Assembly (NCBI GenBank): GCA_035934555.1
Contig: DASYXT010000022.1
Coordinates: 18,554-82,553, forward strand
Origin: DASYXT01 sp035934555
GTDB taxonomy: Bacteria; Verrucomicrobiota; Verrucomicrobiia; Limisphaerales; UBA8199
Direction of reading: 5' to 3'
Length of the DNA stretch: 64,000 nucleotides
Of the stretch, positions 47,948 to 56,774 are shown piece after piece. A model generated the notes under the pieces. It made no database searches. It saw only the letters and a program-made list of their open reading frames with translations, and was not told the DNA's origin. Both the position numbers and the translations under genes were made by a program. Numbering within the stretch: the first letter of the stretch is position 1; every line of letters begins with the position of its first letter.

Positions 47948-49432
47948 ATGGGTAAACCCTCAGGCTTCCTCGAATATCTCCGCGAACTGCCGGTTGACCG
48001 CTCGGCCATCGAGCGCATCCGCGATTGGAATGAGTTCCACCTGCACATGGAAGAGCCGAAGCTCCGGCAACAGGGCGCTCGCTGCATGGATTGCGGTATC
48101 CCCTTTTGTCACACCGGGACTCTGCTCAATGGCGCGGCTTCGGGGTGCCCCATTCATAATCTCATTCCCGAATGGAACGATCTGGTTTATCGCGGGCTAT
48201 GGCAGCAAGCTCTCGAACGCCTCCATAAAACCAACAATTTCCCCGATTTCACCGGCCGGGTTTGCCCCGCGCCTTGCGAGGGTTCCTGCGTTTTGGGCAT
48301 CAACGCTCCGCCCGTAACCATCAAGAACATCGAATGCACCATTGCAGAGCGCGGCTGGGCCGAAGGCTGGATTGTGCCTGAACCGCCGCAAGTGCGCACA
48401 GGCAAGAAAGTGGCGGTCATCGGTTCCGGGCCTGCCGGACTATGTGCGGCCGCGCAGCTCAATAAAGCAGGCCATTCCGTCACAGTATTTGAGCGCGCCG
48501 ATCGTCCGGGCGGCTTGCTCACCTACGGCATTCCAAACATGAAGTTGGACAAGGAACAGGTCGTTTTCCGCCGCATTCGACAGATGGAAGCCGAGGGCGT
48601 GACGTTCCGCACCAAAACCGAGGTCGGCGTGCATTTCCCGGCCGAGAAACTGCTTTCTGACTTTGACGCTACCGTTCTTTGCACCGGCGCAACCAAGCCG
48701 CGGGACCTTCCCATTGAAGGCCGCCAGCTCAAGGGCGTTCATTTCGCGATGGATTTCCTCACCGCTAACACCCGGACCATCCTGGACCGCCATCGCAACG
48801 GCAACTACATCTCTGCCGAAGGCAAAGACGTCATTGTCATTGGCGGCGGTGACACCGGCACCGATTGCGTCGGCACCTCGATGCGCCAGGGCTGCCGCAG
48901 CCTCGTCCAACTCGAAATCCTGCCACGCCCGCCCATGAACCGCGCCGCGGACAATCCATGGCCCGAGTGGCCGAAGGTCTATAAGTTGGATTACGGCCAG
49001 GAGGAAGCCGCTGCCAAATTCGGCGCTGACCCTCGTGTTTATCTCACCACCGCAAAGAAATTTATCGGGGATGACCAAGGCGCGCTGAAGGAAATCCTCA
49101 CCGTACAAATCCAGTGGGAGCGGAACGACAAAGGCCAGTTTGTGCCGAAAGAGGTCGCGGGCACCGAACAGGTCCGACCCGCGCAACTCGTCCTGTTGGC
49201 GATGGGTTTTCTCGGTCCCGAACAACCGCTGCTCGAGGCCTTGAAGCTCGACCGCGACCCGCGCACCAACATCAAAGCCGACTTCGAGAAATACTCGACC
49301 AATATCAAAGGGGTATTTGCGGCCGGGGATTGCCGCCGGGGCCAAAGCCTGGTGGTCTGGGCATTTAACGAAGGCCGCGGCGCAGCTCGCGAGTGCGACC
49401 GCTACCTAATGGGCCAAACCCTCCTGCCCTGA
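47948..49432 (+). CDS. gltD: glutamate synthase small subunit
   Basis: 494 residues. It takes electrons from NAD(P)H and passes them by FAD and Fe-S clusters to GltB. The N-terminal Fe-S domain has CMDCGIPFCHTG (about 48) and CPAPCEGSC (about 105). The FAD site is IGSGPAGLCAAAQL (about 158), the NADPH site GGGDTGTDCVGTS (about 300), and the final FAD contact GVFAAGDCRRGQSLVVWA (about 456). It lies 36 bases after gltB with no promoter evident between. Compared with the orphan homologue at 6712 it keeps the standard GltD insertions and length. Confidence 0.95.
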   Translation: MGKPSGFLEYLRELPVDRSAIERIRDWNEFHLHMEEPKLRQQGARCMDCGIPFCHTGTLLNGAASGCPIHNLIPEWNDLVYRGLWQQALERLHKTNNFPDFTGRVCPAPCEGSCVLGINAPPVTIKNIECTIAERGWAEGWIVPEPPQVRTGKKVAVIGSGPAGLCAAAQLNKAGHSVTVFERADRPGGLLTYGIPNMKLDKEQVVFRRIRQMEAEGVTFRTKTEVGVHFPAEKLLSDFDATVLCTGATKPRDLPIEGRQLKGVHFAMDFLTANTRTILDRHRNGNYISAEGKDVIVIGGGDTGTDCVGTSMRQGCRSLVQLEILPRPPMNRAADNPWPEWPKVYKLDYGQEEAAAKFGADPRVYLTTAKKFIGDDQGALKEILTVQIQWERNDKGQFVPKEVAGTEQVRPAQLVLLAMGFLGPEQPLLEALKLDRDPRTNIKADFEKYSTNIKGVFAAGDCRRGQSLVVWAFNEGRGAARECDRYLMGQTLLP

Positions 49433-49775
49433 TTCTCAGTTCTGCGCAAACGATTGGCTCCCTTTCGGCCGGGAGGAGCGCTTCCATGCTCCCCCCGGCC
49501 CAGTTGGCATGCTATGCCCGGCCGCAAAGCGCCGTAGTTCGCTGGGCACGGGCAGTGCTTGGAGTCCCCATTCCATGTGCGGCGACGCACAAAAAAACGC
49601 TGGCCGTGAAGACGGGAGAGATACGAGGAGCCCTTGGGGGGTTAGGGCTCTGACTCGGTCCTGCGCCGGCCAGCAAATCCGGTTTATCTTCGCCGCATCC
49701 ACGCGCTTACTGTGGACCGCTGGATTCAGCCGGAGCTAACCCTCAATTGTCATTCTCTGAGCAGCTATTGGTAAG
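49433..49775. other. intergenic region after gltBD
   Basis: 343 bases between gltD and the convergent Sel1/PEGA gene. It holds a strong hairpin at 49467-49500 (stem of 13 pairs with one mismatch, 8-base loop) without a T-run, and a weaker one, GAGCCC...GGGCTC, near 49629-49651. I see no gene with convincing codon use and no tRNA. The first hairpin may end the gltBD transcript or be an RNA element. Confidence 0.5.
49467..49500. terminator. hairpin downstream of gltBD, possible terminator
   Basis: GGCCGGGAGGAGC pairs with GCTCCCCCCGGCC at 12 of 13 positions around the loop GCTTCCAT. It lies 35 bases past the gltD stop. No T-run follows on either strand, so factor-independent termination is doubtful. 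Confidence 0.35.
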
Positions 49776-50816
49776 CTAAGAGCCCGCCTTCTCCAGCACC
49801 GGTCGCAGCGTCAGTTCCGCCCCGGTGCCGACTTTGAGTTCGCGCCGATAGCTCTTGAACCCTGCGCGCTTTACTTCCACGACATGCGCGCCCTCGGTCA
49901 GTTGGAGTTTCGCGGGCGAATTGCCGACAAAGTTGCCATCGACATAGACGTCGCAACTGCCGTCTTCGGTCGTGACGCTGACACTGCCTGTGCGCAGGGC
50001 GGGCGTGGCTGAAGCATCTGGCGGATTGGCATCCTTGAATTGACCGGGTTTGAACTGTGCCGCCAGTGATTGGGCCTGGGCGACTTGTTCCGGGGTCAAC
50101 CCCGCTTCGATTTTGGCCAAACTGACCTGGAAATCGGCAGCGTCATCTCCGCCCTGGGCCGCCGCCAGCGAAAGCCATTTGTAGGCCTGGACAAAGTCTT
50201 TAGGCACTCCCTTGCCTTGTTGATAGCAAAGGCCGAGGGTGTTTTGCGCCCGTGGACTGCCCGCCTGCGCGGCCCGAGCAATCCATTTCACCCCGAGCGC
50301 GGTATCCTTGGGCACACCGGAGCCTTCGAGATAACAGTTGCCCAACTCATCCTCGGCCTCAGCGTAGCCTTGCTCGGCGGCCTGGCGAAACCACTTCACA
50401 GCCTCCACCGCGTTCGGGTGTATGCCGCGGCCGTTGGCGTACGCCAAGCCCAGCCCAAACTGAGCCTCGGCCAGCCCCTGTTCGGCCGCTCGCCTGAACC
50501 AACGCAAGGCCTCGGATTTGTCCTCTTTCACCCCGTCCCCGCCGGCGTAGTCCATGCCCAATTGGTACTGGGCCCGCGCCAAGCCCTGGTCAGCCGCTTT
50601 GCGATGCCAGCGCGCGGCTTTCTTGAAGTCGCGTGCCACACCGATCCCGTTGGCGTAGGCGGAGCCCAACGCCAATTGCGCCTCGGCGTCCCCATGCTCG
50701 GCCTTGGTCTTGAGCTGATCGATCAAATCTGAATCCGAATCAGCCGCCAGGCCGGTGAACGCTGGCGCCAGCGCCAGGCCCACCACCAGCAACATTGCAG
50801 AAAAACTTTTTACCAT
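49776..50816 (-). CDS. exported Sel1-repeat protein with C-terminal PEGA domain
   Basis: 346 residues from the ATG at 50816, which begins a signal peptide (MLLVVGLALAPAFTGLA). Residues 30-235 hold about six Sel1/TPR-like repeats of 36 residues (AEAQLALGSAYANGIGV, ARAQYQLGMDYAGGDGV, AEAQFGLGLAYANGRGI and so on). After a linker, residues 272-343 form a PEGA domain (CDVYVDGNFVGNSPAKL, HVVEVKRAGFKSYRRE). Sel1 repeats bind proteins, and PEGA domains are found on envelope proteins. It is presumed periplasmic. The target is unknown. It diverges from the URO-D family gene with 104 bases between. Confidence 0.88.
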   Translation of the reverse strand: MVKSFSAMLLVVGLALAPAFTGLAADSDSDLIDQLKTKAEHGDAEAQLALGSAYANGIGVARDFKKAARWHRKAADQGLARAQYQLGMDYAGGDGVKEDKSEALRWFRRAAEQGLAEAQFGLGLAYANGRGIHPNAVEAVKWFRQAAEQGYAEAEDELGNCYLEGSGVPKDTALGVKWIARAAQAGSPRAQNTLGLCYQQGKGVPKDFVQAYKWLSLAAAQGGDDAADFQVSLAKIEAGLTPEQVAQAQSLAAQFKPGQFKDANPPDASATPALRTGSVSVTTEDGSCDVYVDGNFVGNSPAKLQLTEGAHVVEVKRAGFKSYRRELKVGTGAELTLRPVLEKAGS

Positions 50817-50920
50817 TAAGCCAGAGCGTAACAGAAGCCGCCGTGAAAACTCAAGCCTTCCGATGCGACGTTTCTCATGGTGCTGGATTGTCAACTCTCC
50901 TAGTCTGCGGCGTGGGTGTC

Positions 50921-52363
50921 ATGACGACCGAACAGCTTTATCAGCAGCGCCTCAGCCGCTACGTCACCGCCATGCGCAACGAGAAACCCGATCGCGTGCC
51001 GCTGCGCCCGTTTGTCGCCGAGTTCACCGCCCAGTACGCCGGTTACACCTGCCAGGAAATCACCCATGATTACACCAAGGCTTTCGAGGCGGCTGTCAAA
51101 ACGGCCCGTGATTTCGATTGGGACGCGGTGGTGCCCAACATGGTCTATGTCTGGACGGGTTTAACCCAGGCGGCTGGCCTGCGCTACTACGGCATTCCCG
51201 GCATCGGCATCCCGCACACCTCAGGTTTCAACTATATCGAGCCGCCGGAAGACCGCGCCTTTATGCGGGCCGATGAATACGACGCATTGATCTCCGACCC
51301 CACTGAATTCCTGTACACGACCTGGCTGCCGCGCGTCTCGACCGAACTCAGCCCGCCCGGCCAACCTGCCAGTTACCGCAACAACGTGTGCCTGGTGAAA
51401 AGTGGGATGGCGATGCTGGCCTATTTTTACGCATTCGGACCGCAGCTCGCCCGATTGCGTAACGAATGCGGGACTGTTTCGGCCATCGCGGGAATTTTCA
51501 AGGCCCCGTTTGATATCCTGGCTGATAAGCTGCGCGGGTATGTTGGCCTGGTCATGGACATGCAGACGCAACCGGCCAAGGTCCTCAAGGCTTGCGAAGC
51601 GCTGATGCCGCACCTGTATCACGTGGGGCTGACTACCGGCGATCCCGGCAAGCGGGTGCCCATCGGCTTTTGGATGCACCGGGGCTGCGTGCCGTTCGTT
51701 AACCCGCGCCAGTTCTCATCCCATTACTGGCCTACGCTGAAACCGATTATTGAAGAGTTTTGGAAACATGGGCTGCAAACGCTCTTCTACGCTGAGGGCA
51801 AGTGGCATCACCATTTCGACAGCTTCCGCCAACTCCCCGACCGCAGCATCGTCTTTCATTGCCATCAGGACGATATTTTCGAAGCCCACCACCGGTTGCA
51901 CGATAAATTCGCGCTCAGCGGCGGTATCCCCAACGCACTCCTCAGCTTCGGCCAACCCGACGAGGTCCGCGCCTTCTGCCGTAAAGTTCTGGCGGAGGTT
52001 GCGCAAGACGGCGGCTACATCATGGATGCCGGAGCCATCATGCAGGATGATACCAGCGTCGAAAACCTGCGGGCACTGACCGAAACCACGCTCGAGTTCG
52101 GCGTCTATGCTGCCGGCAGCTACGCCGTGCCAACGGCTGCTTCACCCTGCGATCTGCCGAACGCAATAATGCAACGGCAACAGCTCGCAGGCATGGCGAA
52201 CCACCCGCCGACGGCCGTGCGGCCTGGCGCTTGTTTGCCCTGGGAAAACCGGCTCAAAGAACTGCCGGAAATCACCGGCAGCCCGGAACTTATTCGCCGG
52301 GTTTGGGAAGATATCGATGCGTTCGGCAACATGTACATCTGGCAGTTGCTGCTGAGCTTTTAA
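50921..52363 (+). CDS. uroporphyrinogen decarboxylase-family protein (URO-D/methyltransferase superfamily)
   Basis: 480 residues from the ATG at 50921. The frame is open to 50795, but that part overlaps the start of the divergent gene. It matches the URO-D superfamily through RMRNEKPDRVPLRP-type N-terminal wording (AMRNEKPDRVPLRP, about 15), TFF-like YAEGKWHHHFDSFRQLP (about 290), HCHQDDIFEAHHRL and GGIPNALLSFGQPDEV (about 335). At 480 residues it is longer than HemE (about 350) and lacks the HemE N-terminal signature, so a corrinoid-type methyltransferase or an unassigned relative is more likely than heme synthesis. No corrinoid protein gene is adjacent. Confidence 0.78.
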   Translation: MTTEQLYQQRLSRYVTAMRNEKPDRVPLRPFVAEFTAQYAGYTCQEITHDYTKAFEAAVKTARDFDWDAVVPNMVYVWTGLTQAAGLRYYGIPGIGIPHTSGFNYIEPPEDRAFMRADEYDALISDPTEFLYTTWLPRVSTELSPPGQPASYRNNVCLVKSGMAMLAYFYAFGPQLARLRNECGTVSAIAGIFKAPFDILADKLRGYVGLVMDMQTQPAKVLKACEALMPHLYHVGLTTGDPGKRVPIGFWMHRGCVPFVNPRQFSSHYWPTLKPIIEEFWKHGLQTLFYAEGKWHHHFDSFRQLPDRSIVFHCHQDDIFEAHHRLHDKFALSGGIPNALLSFGQPDEVRAFCRKVLAEVAQDGGYIMDAGAIMQDDTSVENLRALTETTLEFGVYAAGSYAVPTAASPCDLPNAIMQRQQLAGMANHPPTAVRPGACLPWENRLKELPEITGSPELIRRVWEDIDAFGNMYIWQLLLSF

Positions 52364-52384
52364 ACCGTTGTCAGGCTCTTGCCG

Positions 52385-53170
52385 CTAATCCACCACGGCG
52401 GTTCTCCCCGCCGTCCAACGGATAGCCTGACGGAGCACGGCTTGGAAACCTGGATTCTCATAGGCAGTATGGTCGTGGCCTGACTGCATATAAACCACCC
52501 GAGCTTTCTCGTAGGTCTTCGCCCAGGCGAGCACCGGGTTGCTCTCCGGCTCGTCGGTGGTCAACAGCGGATGACACTCCTTGGCCACATCAAACCACTT
52601 GTAGGTTTCATCGACCGTATCGTAATCGCTTACCCCGCGCGTTACGGGGTGGTTGGGGTCGGCGATGTGAATGCGAAAGTGCACGCCGTGCTTGTAAGCC
52701 GACCGCGCCTTTTCCACACCGTTGACGGTCGTCTTTTCCAAATAATAGTGCGCGCCAATGATGTTGCAGTATTCCGGCCAACTCGGATAAGCGGCGATGG
52801 CGTGGTGCAGCACGACCAGGCCCTTGCCTTCTTTGAGCCGCGCAACAAAATCCGCTTTGGCTTCCTCAGGGATCTGCTGGTTGAAATCGTAGGTCACGAT
52901 GACGTCGTATTGAGCGGCGGCCGAGGCTTTGAACAGCGCGTAAGCCTCCGGATGCTCGACAGCCCGGTACTCGATCTCCGGGTTATCCTGGAACAGCTTG
53001 AAGAAGGGCGCGCGTTCGAACTCGTGTCCCCCGGTGATGACCAGCACGCGGATTTTTCCGGGCGCCTTAACCGGCTCGGCCGCACCCAGCATTATGCAGG
53101 CCAGGAGCAGGATGAAAGAAGTGAGGAGCCAAACCAGCCGACCCAACCGGGCAGTTTTCATGAGCCGCAT
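52385..53170 (-). CDS. exported ThuA domain protein
   Basis: 261 residues with a signal peptide (LLTSFILLLACIMLGAAEP). The class I glutamine amidotransferase-like ThuA fold shows IRVLVITGGHEFERAPFF (about 40), YDVIVTYDFNQQIPEEAKADF (about 88), KEGKGLVVLHHAIAAYPSWPEY (about 115) and FRIHIADPNHPVTRGV (about 165). The exposed catalytic Cys of amidotransferases is absent, as usual in ThuA proteins. ThuA family members are linked to sugar (trehalose) use and are very numerous in this phylum as secreted proteins. It is monocistronic and convergent with the URO-D family gene. Confidence 0.88.
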   Translation of the reverse strand: MRLMKTARLGRLVWLLTSFILLLACIMLGAAEPVKAPGKIRVLVITGGHEFERAPFFKLFQDNPEIEYRAVEHPEAYALFKASAAAQYDVIVTYDFNQQIPEEAKADFVARLKEGKGLVVLHHAIAAYPSWPEYCNIIGAHYYLEKTTVNGVEKARSAYKHGVHFRIHIADPNHPVTRGVSDYDTVDETYKWFDVAKECHPLLTTDEPESNPVLAWAKTYEKARVVYMQSGHDHTAYENPGFQAVLRQAIRWTAGRTAVVD

Positions 53171-53266
53171 GATGGCACCATGAATTGACCATTACCAGAA
53201 TCTTTCATTACGCTTGATACAGGATTGAGCTTTTGCCGTTGGTCGGGCTTTTGGGTATCGTGAAGC

Positions 53267-54643
53267 ATGCGCATTACGAATCTCAATCCCGATACGGACA
53301 TCGGGGCCTCGGCCTGGTTGGTCGAGACGGACGGCCACCGGTTGCTGATGGACGCCGGCATTCACCCCAAGCGCGAGGGGCGCTCGAGCTTGCCGATGTT
53401 CGATGTGATTAAGAATGAGCAGGTCGATGCCATCGCTATTTCCCATTGCCATCACGATCATGTCGGCGCCTTGCCGGTCGCCGTTCGCTATTTTCCCGAA
53501 GCCCACGTGTTGATGAGCGAGTTGAGCTATTTCCTGGTAGAACGGGTGTTGCACAACTCGGTAAATGTTATGACACGGCAGCGCGACGAATGCGGCATCC
53601 GCGAATACCCCCTCTACAGCCATGACGAGGTGGACGACATCCAACCCCTGTTCCAAGGCTTTAAATATAATCGTGAAATTGATTGGGCGGCCTTTCCGAA
53701 GACCCGCGCCGGGTTCCTCTCCCCGACGGTCGAGTTCTTCGACGCCGGCCATGCGCTCGGCTCAGCCGGCTTGCTGGTCTGCGGCAAGCAGGAACGCCTG
53801 TTCTATACCGGCGATGTCTGCTTTCATGATCAGACTATTCTCAAGGCCGCGCGCTTCGAAGGAGTTAAAGCGGATGTCCTGCTGATGGAAACCACCCGCG
53901 GCAATCGTCAGTTGCCATCCGGGTTTCGCCGTGAACAGGAGCTCGAGCGGTTGACCCAAGCGCTCCAGCGCGTGCTCGAACGCAAGGCCTCAGTGCTGAT
54001 CCCCACCTTCGCCCTTGGCCGCACCCAGGAAATCCTGGCATTGCTGGCGTTGTTGATGGGTGAGGGTAAAATCAAGCAGCAACCCATTTATATCGGCGGG
54101 CTGGGACGCGTGTTCACCGAAATCTATGACCTCGAATCGCACCGCACACACCGCCAATATCCGAACCTGCAGTTGCACGAGGCGCTCAACCTGGTCGTGC
54201 TCGAAAAGGGCCAGGCCGATAAAATGCGCCTGGGCGGCGGCCGAATCTTTGTGATCACCGCCGGCATGATGAGTGAAAATACCGCCGCGCATAACCTCGC
54301 GCTCCGAATGGCCGGCGACCCCGAGATGGCGATCTTTTTCGTCGGCTATACCGATCCCGATACCCCGGGCGGCCGCTTGCGCGGCGCCAAAGCCGGCGAA
54401 CCGTTCCTGTTCAGCCCCAGTGGCGGCGAACTGGTCCGGCGCTGCGAAATTGAAGACTTTGACCTGACGGCCCACGCCAACCGCGACGAGTTGCTCGATT
54501 TCGTCGGCCAGGTCGAGCCCCGCACCGTGTTGCTCACCCATGGCGACGACAACTCCCGCGCATGGTTCGAGGCACAGATTCACCAGCGCTATCCGAAGGT
54601 TAAAGTGATTCAACCCAAGCCCGGCGAGACAGTGCAGGTCTGA
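53267..54643 (+). CDS. beta-CASP metallo-beta-lactamase nuclease (CPSF73/YSH1-like)
   Basis: 458 residues. The N-terminal metallo-beta-lactamase core has the zinc motif SHCHHDHVGALP (about 57-68), FFDAGHALGSAGLLV (about 160) and FYTGDV (about 180). The beta-CASP cap contains the motif-A acidic segment DVLLMETTRGNR (about 203), LIPTFALGRTQEIL (about 245) and ITAGMMSENTAAHNLA (about 330). The last motif is LLTHGDDNSRAW (about 425). These proteins act on RNA as endo- or exonucleases in the cytoplasm. It is a single gene, and its start ATG is just after the ThuA promoter region. Confidence 0.9.
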   Translation: MRITNLNPDTDIGASAWLVETDGHRLLMDAGIHPKREGRSSLPMFDVIKNEQVDAIAISHCHHDHVGALPVAVRYFPEAHVLMSELSYFLVERVLHNSVNVMTRQRDECGIREYPLYSHDEVDDIQPLFQGFKYNREIDWAAFPKTRAGFLSPTVEFFDAGHALGSAGLLVCGKQERLFYTGDVCFHDQTILKAARFEGVKADVLLMETTRGNRQLPSGFRREQELERLTQALQRVLERKASVLIPTFALGRTQEILALLALLMGEGKIKQQPIYIGGLGRVFTEIYDLESHRTHRQYPNLQLHEALNLVVLEKGQADKMRLGGGRIFVITAGMMSENTAAHNLALRMAGDPEMAIFFVGYTDPDTPGGRLRGAKAGEPFLFSPSGGELVRRCEIEDFDLTAHANRDELLDFVGQVEPRTVLLTHGDDNSRAWFEAQIHQRYPKVKVIQPKPGETVQV

Positions 54644-54650
54644 GAGGCCT

Positions 54651-55583
54651 TCACTCCCCGGCTTGCGCCGTCAGATACGAATGGATTACCAACAAGTCCT
54701 CCAGTTGGTAATTCCGGAATTCCGCAGCGAGCCGGACACGCGCAAGCTCGTCAGGGTGGCCCAGCGTGTTGTCCTCCTTGAGAATCGTAAATCCTGCTCC
54801 CCGGATCAGTTGACGGTAATCCGAAATCCGAAGCCGGTTCTGCGAAATGAGTGGACTGTCTCGTCGTCGCCATTCGCTCGGGGAGAACTGCAGGAAATTG
54901 AATGGGGTCAGTGAGTGGTCGAAGGTAGAAAACTGGTCCACCAGGTTTATCCGGTGGCACATAACCGCCCCGGGAGCAGCCACCCGCCGGGCCTCCTTCA
55001 GAATCGCTTGCAGCACGCCACGCGGGATGTACTCCAGCACCCCGTTAGAAAAAAACAGGTTGATCGAACCGGCGTCCAATCCCGTCTGAGCGGCATCACC
55101 GACCAGCACGCGCACCTTAAGCCGGGCTAGCAGCTCCGCGGGCTCAGTATGGGCCACGAGCGGCGCCAATGCGCGCAACTCCGCCACGCGCTCCGGCCGG
55201 CACCCGGGCAGGATTGCCTCGAGGGACTTCGTATCATTGTACGATCGAAAGCGCTCGACCATTCTTCCCAAACGCTCCGTGCTCAATAACGCTTCGATGT
55301 CGATCGTCCATACCTCCTTCGCCCCACACAGGTACATCGCCACCGGAATGACGGGATACCAGCCGGTGCCCAACTCAAGCGCCCTAAACTCAGTTTGTCC
55401 AGAAGAGCCAGTCTGCCACGCTTCCACAAACCGCCGACAGTTCCTCAGCTTCTCCTCGAACATGGCCGGCGTCAACTCCGTCGAGCGGGTGAAGTACTTC
55501 TGCAGCAGCCCATTCCAGAACTGCCGCTGCGGCAGACACGAAATCACGCGGTGGATGGCCGACTTTATCAACCAGTGCGGCAT
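54651..55583 (-). CDS. class I SAM-dependent methyltransferase
   Basis: 310 residues from the ATG at 55583. The frame is open to 55769 inside the moeB gene, which is not credible. The fold is seen as FRALELGTGWYPVIPVAMYL (about 70, SAM-binding), WTIDIEALL (about 95), INLFFSNGVLEYIPRGVLQAI (about 178) and AVMCHRINLVDQF (about 210). The acceptor is unknown. It follows the MoeB-like gene by 25 bases on the same strand, so they may share a transcript. Arginine-rich surface and a FTILKEDNTLGHPDEL segment near the end give no further clue. Confidence 0.8.
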   Translation of the reverse strand: MPHWLIKSAIHRVISCLPQRQFWNGLLQKYFTRSTELTPAMFEEKLRNCRRFVEAWQTGSSGQTEFRALELGTGWYPVIPVAMYLCGAKEVWTIDIEALLSTERLGRMVERFRSYNDTKSLEAILPGCRPERVAELRALAPLVAHTEPAELLARLKVRVLVGDAAQTGLDAGSINLFFSNGVLEYIPRGVLQAILKEARRVAAPGAVMCHRINLVDQFSTFDHSLTPFNFLQFSPSEWRRRDSPLISQNRLRISDYRQLIRGAGFTILKEDNTLGHPDELARVRLAAEFRNYQLEDLLVIHSYLTAQAGE

Positions 55584-55608
55584 GAGGAAATAGCTGCAGG
55601 CGCACCCG

Positions 55609-56751
55609 CTAGTACTTCGGCACGTGCGGATCGATCTCTTTTGACCACGCCGTAATTCCGCCGCGAACACTTTTGACGGCTTTGAATCCGCGCCCGCGCA
55701 GGAACTCGACGGCTCGCAAGGAGCGTCCGCCTGAGTGGCAGTGGATGTAGTACGACTTCTCAGGATCAAGCTCCGAATAACGGCTGGCGAGCTGGCTCAT
55801 CGGCATCAGCGGGACACCCTCGACGTGCGCGATTTGCTGTTCATCCGGTTCGCGCACATCAATGACTTTGATCCCGAGCTTGGGGTCATCCAGCGCGCGT
55901 TTCATGTCGTGAACGGTCACTTCATCAGGGTGCATAGCAAGTTCGTCGTTGGTGATGCCACAGAAGTTTTCATAGTCAATCAGTTTCCTTATCGTCGGAT
56001 GTGCGCCACAAAGCGGGCACTCGGGGTCGCGACGCAGTTTGAGTTCGCGGAATTTCATTTCCAGCGCGTCGAACAACAGCAACCGGTTGAGCAGCGACTT
56101 GCCGATGCCCAGGATCACCTTGAGCGCTTCCGTAGCTTGAACCAGACCGATGATTCCTGGCAGCACCCCCAGCACCCCGCCCTCGGCGCAGCTCGGGACC
56201 ATGCCGGGCGGCGGCGGTTCCGGATACAGGCAGCGGTAGCACGGACCTCCCAGGTGCGGGGCAAACAGGCTGGCTTGGCCTTCGAACCGGAATATCGAGC
56301 CATAGACATTGGGCTTGCGCAGCAGCACGCACGCGTCGTTCGTCAGATAGCGCGTGGGAAAGTTATCGGTGCCGTCCACGACGACGTCATAGGGCTGCAG
56401 CAACTCCAGCGCATTCTGGCTCGTCAAGCGCGTCTCGTGCACCCTGACTTCAACGCCCGGATTAAGCCGCTGGATGGTTTGCCGGGCGGACTCGGTCTTG
56501 GGCCGGCCCACTTCGGGCGTGCCATGCGCCACCTGCCGCTGAAGATTCGAGAATTCAACCTGGTCGAAATCCACAATGCCCAGGCGACCGATTCCGGCCG
56601 CAGCCAGATACATTATCAGCGGCGAGCCCAGCCCCCCCGCGCCAATGCACAACACGCTGCTGGCGCAGATTTTCTTTTGCCCTTCGACCCCAACTTCGGG
56701 CAGAATCAGGTGCCGCGAATAGCGGCGCAGTTGCTCGGCATTCAGTTCCAT
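55609..56751 (-). CDS. moeB: MoeB/ThiF-type adenylyltransferase with C-terminal rhodanese domain
   Basis: 380 residues. The N-terminal E1-like domain has the ATP site CIGAGGLGSPLIMYLAAAG (about 35-53), DFDQVEFSNLQRQ (about 60), VVDGTDNFPTRYL (about 125), and zinc ligands in CYRC (about 172) and CPLC (about 245). The C-terminal rhodanese domain (about 270-380) has the active-loop Cys in YYIHCHSGGRS (about 340). Such fusions adenylate the C-terminal glycine of MoaD/ThiS-like proteins and hand them sulfur. The MoaD-like protein at 37974-38270 is a candidate partner. It diverges from the nucleoside phosphorylase gene with only 23 bases between the starts. Confidence 0.92.
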   Translation of the reverse strand: MELNAEQLRRYSRHLILPEVGVEGQKKICASSVLCIGAGGLGSPLIMYLAAAGIGRLGIVDFDQVEFSNLQRQVAHGTPEVGRPKTESARQTIQRLNPGVEVRVHETRLTSQNALELLQPYDVVVDGTDNFPTRYLTNDACVLLRKPNVYGSIFRFEGQASLFAPHLGGPCYRCLYPEPPPPGMVPSCAEGGVLGVLPGIIGLVQATEALKVILGIGKSLLNRLLLFDALEMKFRELKLRRDPECPLCGAHPTIRKLIDYENFCGITNDELAMHPDEVTVHDMKRALDDPKLGIKVIDVREPDEQQIAHVEGVPLMPMSQLASRYSELDPEKSYYIHCHSGGRSLRAVEFLRGRGFKAVKSVRGGITAWSKEIDPHVPKY

Positions 56752-56774
56752 AACCCGGCCATCGCCGGTTCACC

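Noticed and set aside
49433..49775. Small protein or tRNA after gltBD
   Set aside because: The open frames have no start context or family marks, and no cloverleaf with a TTCGA-type arm and matching acceptor could be built.
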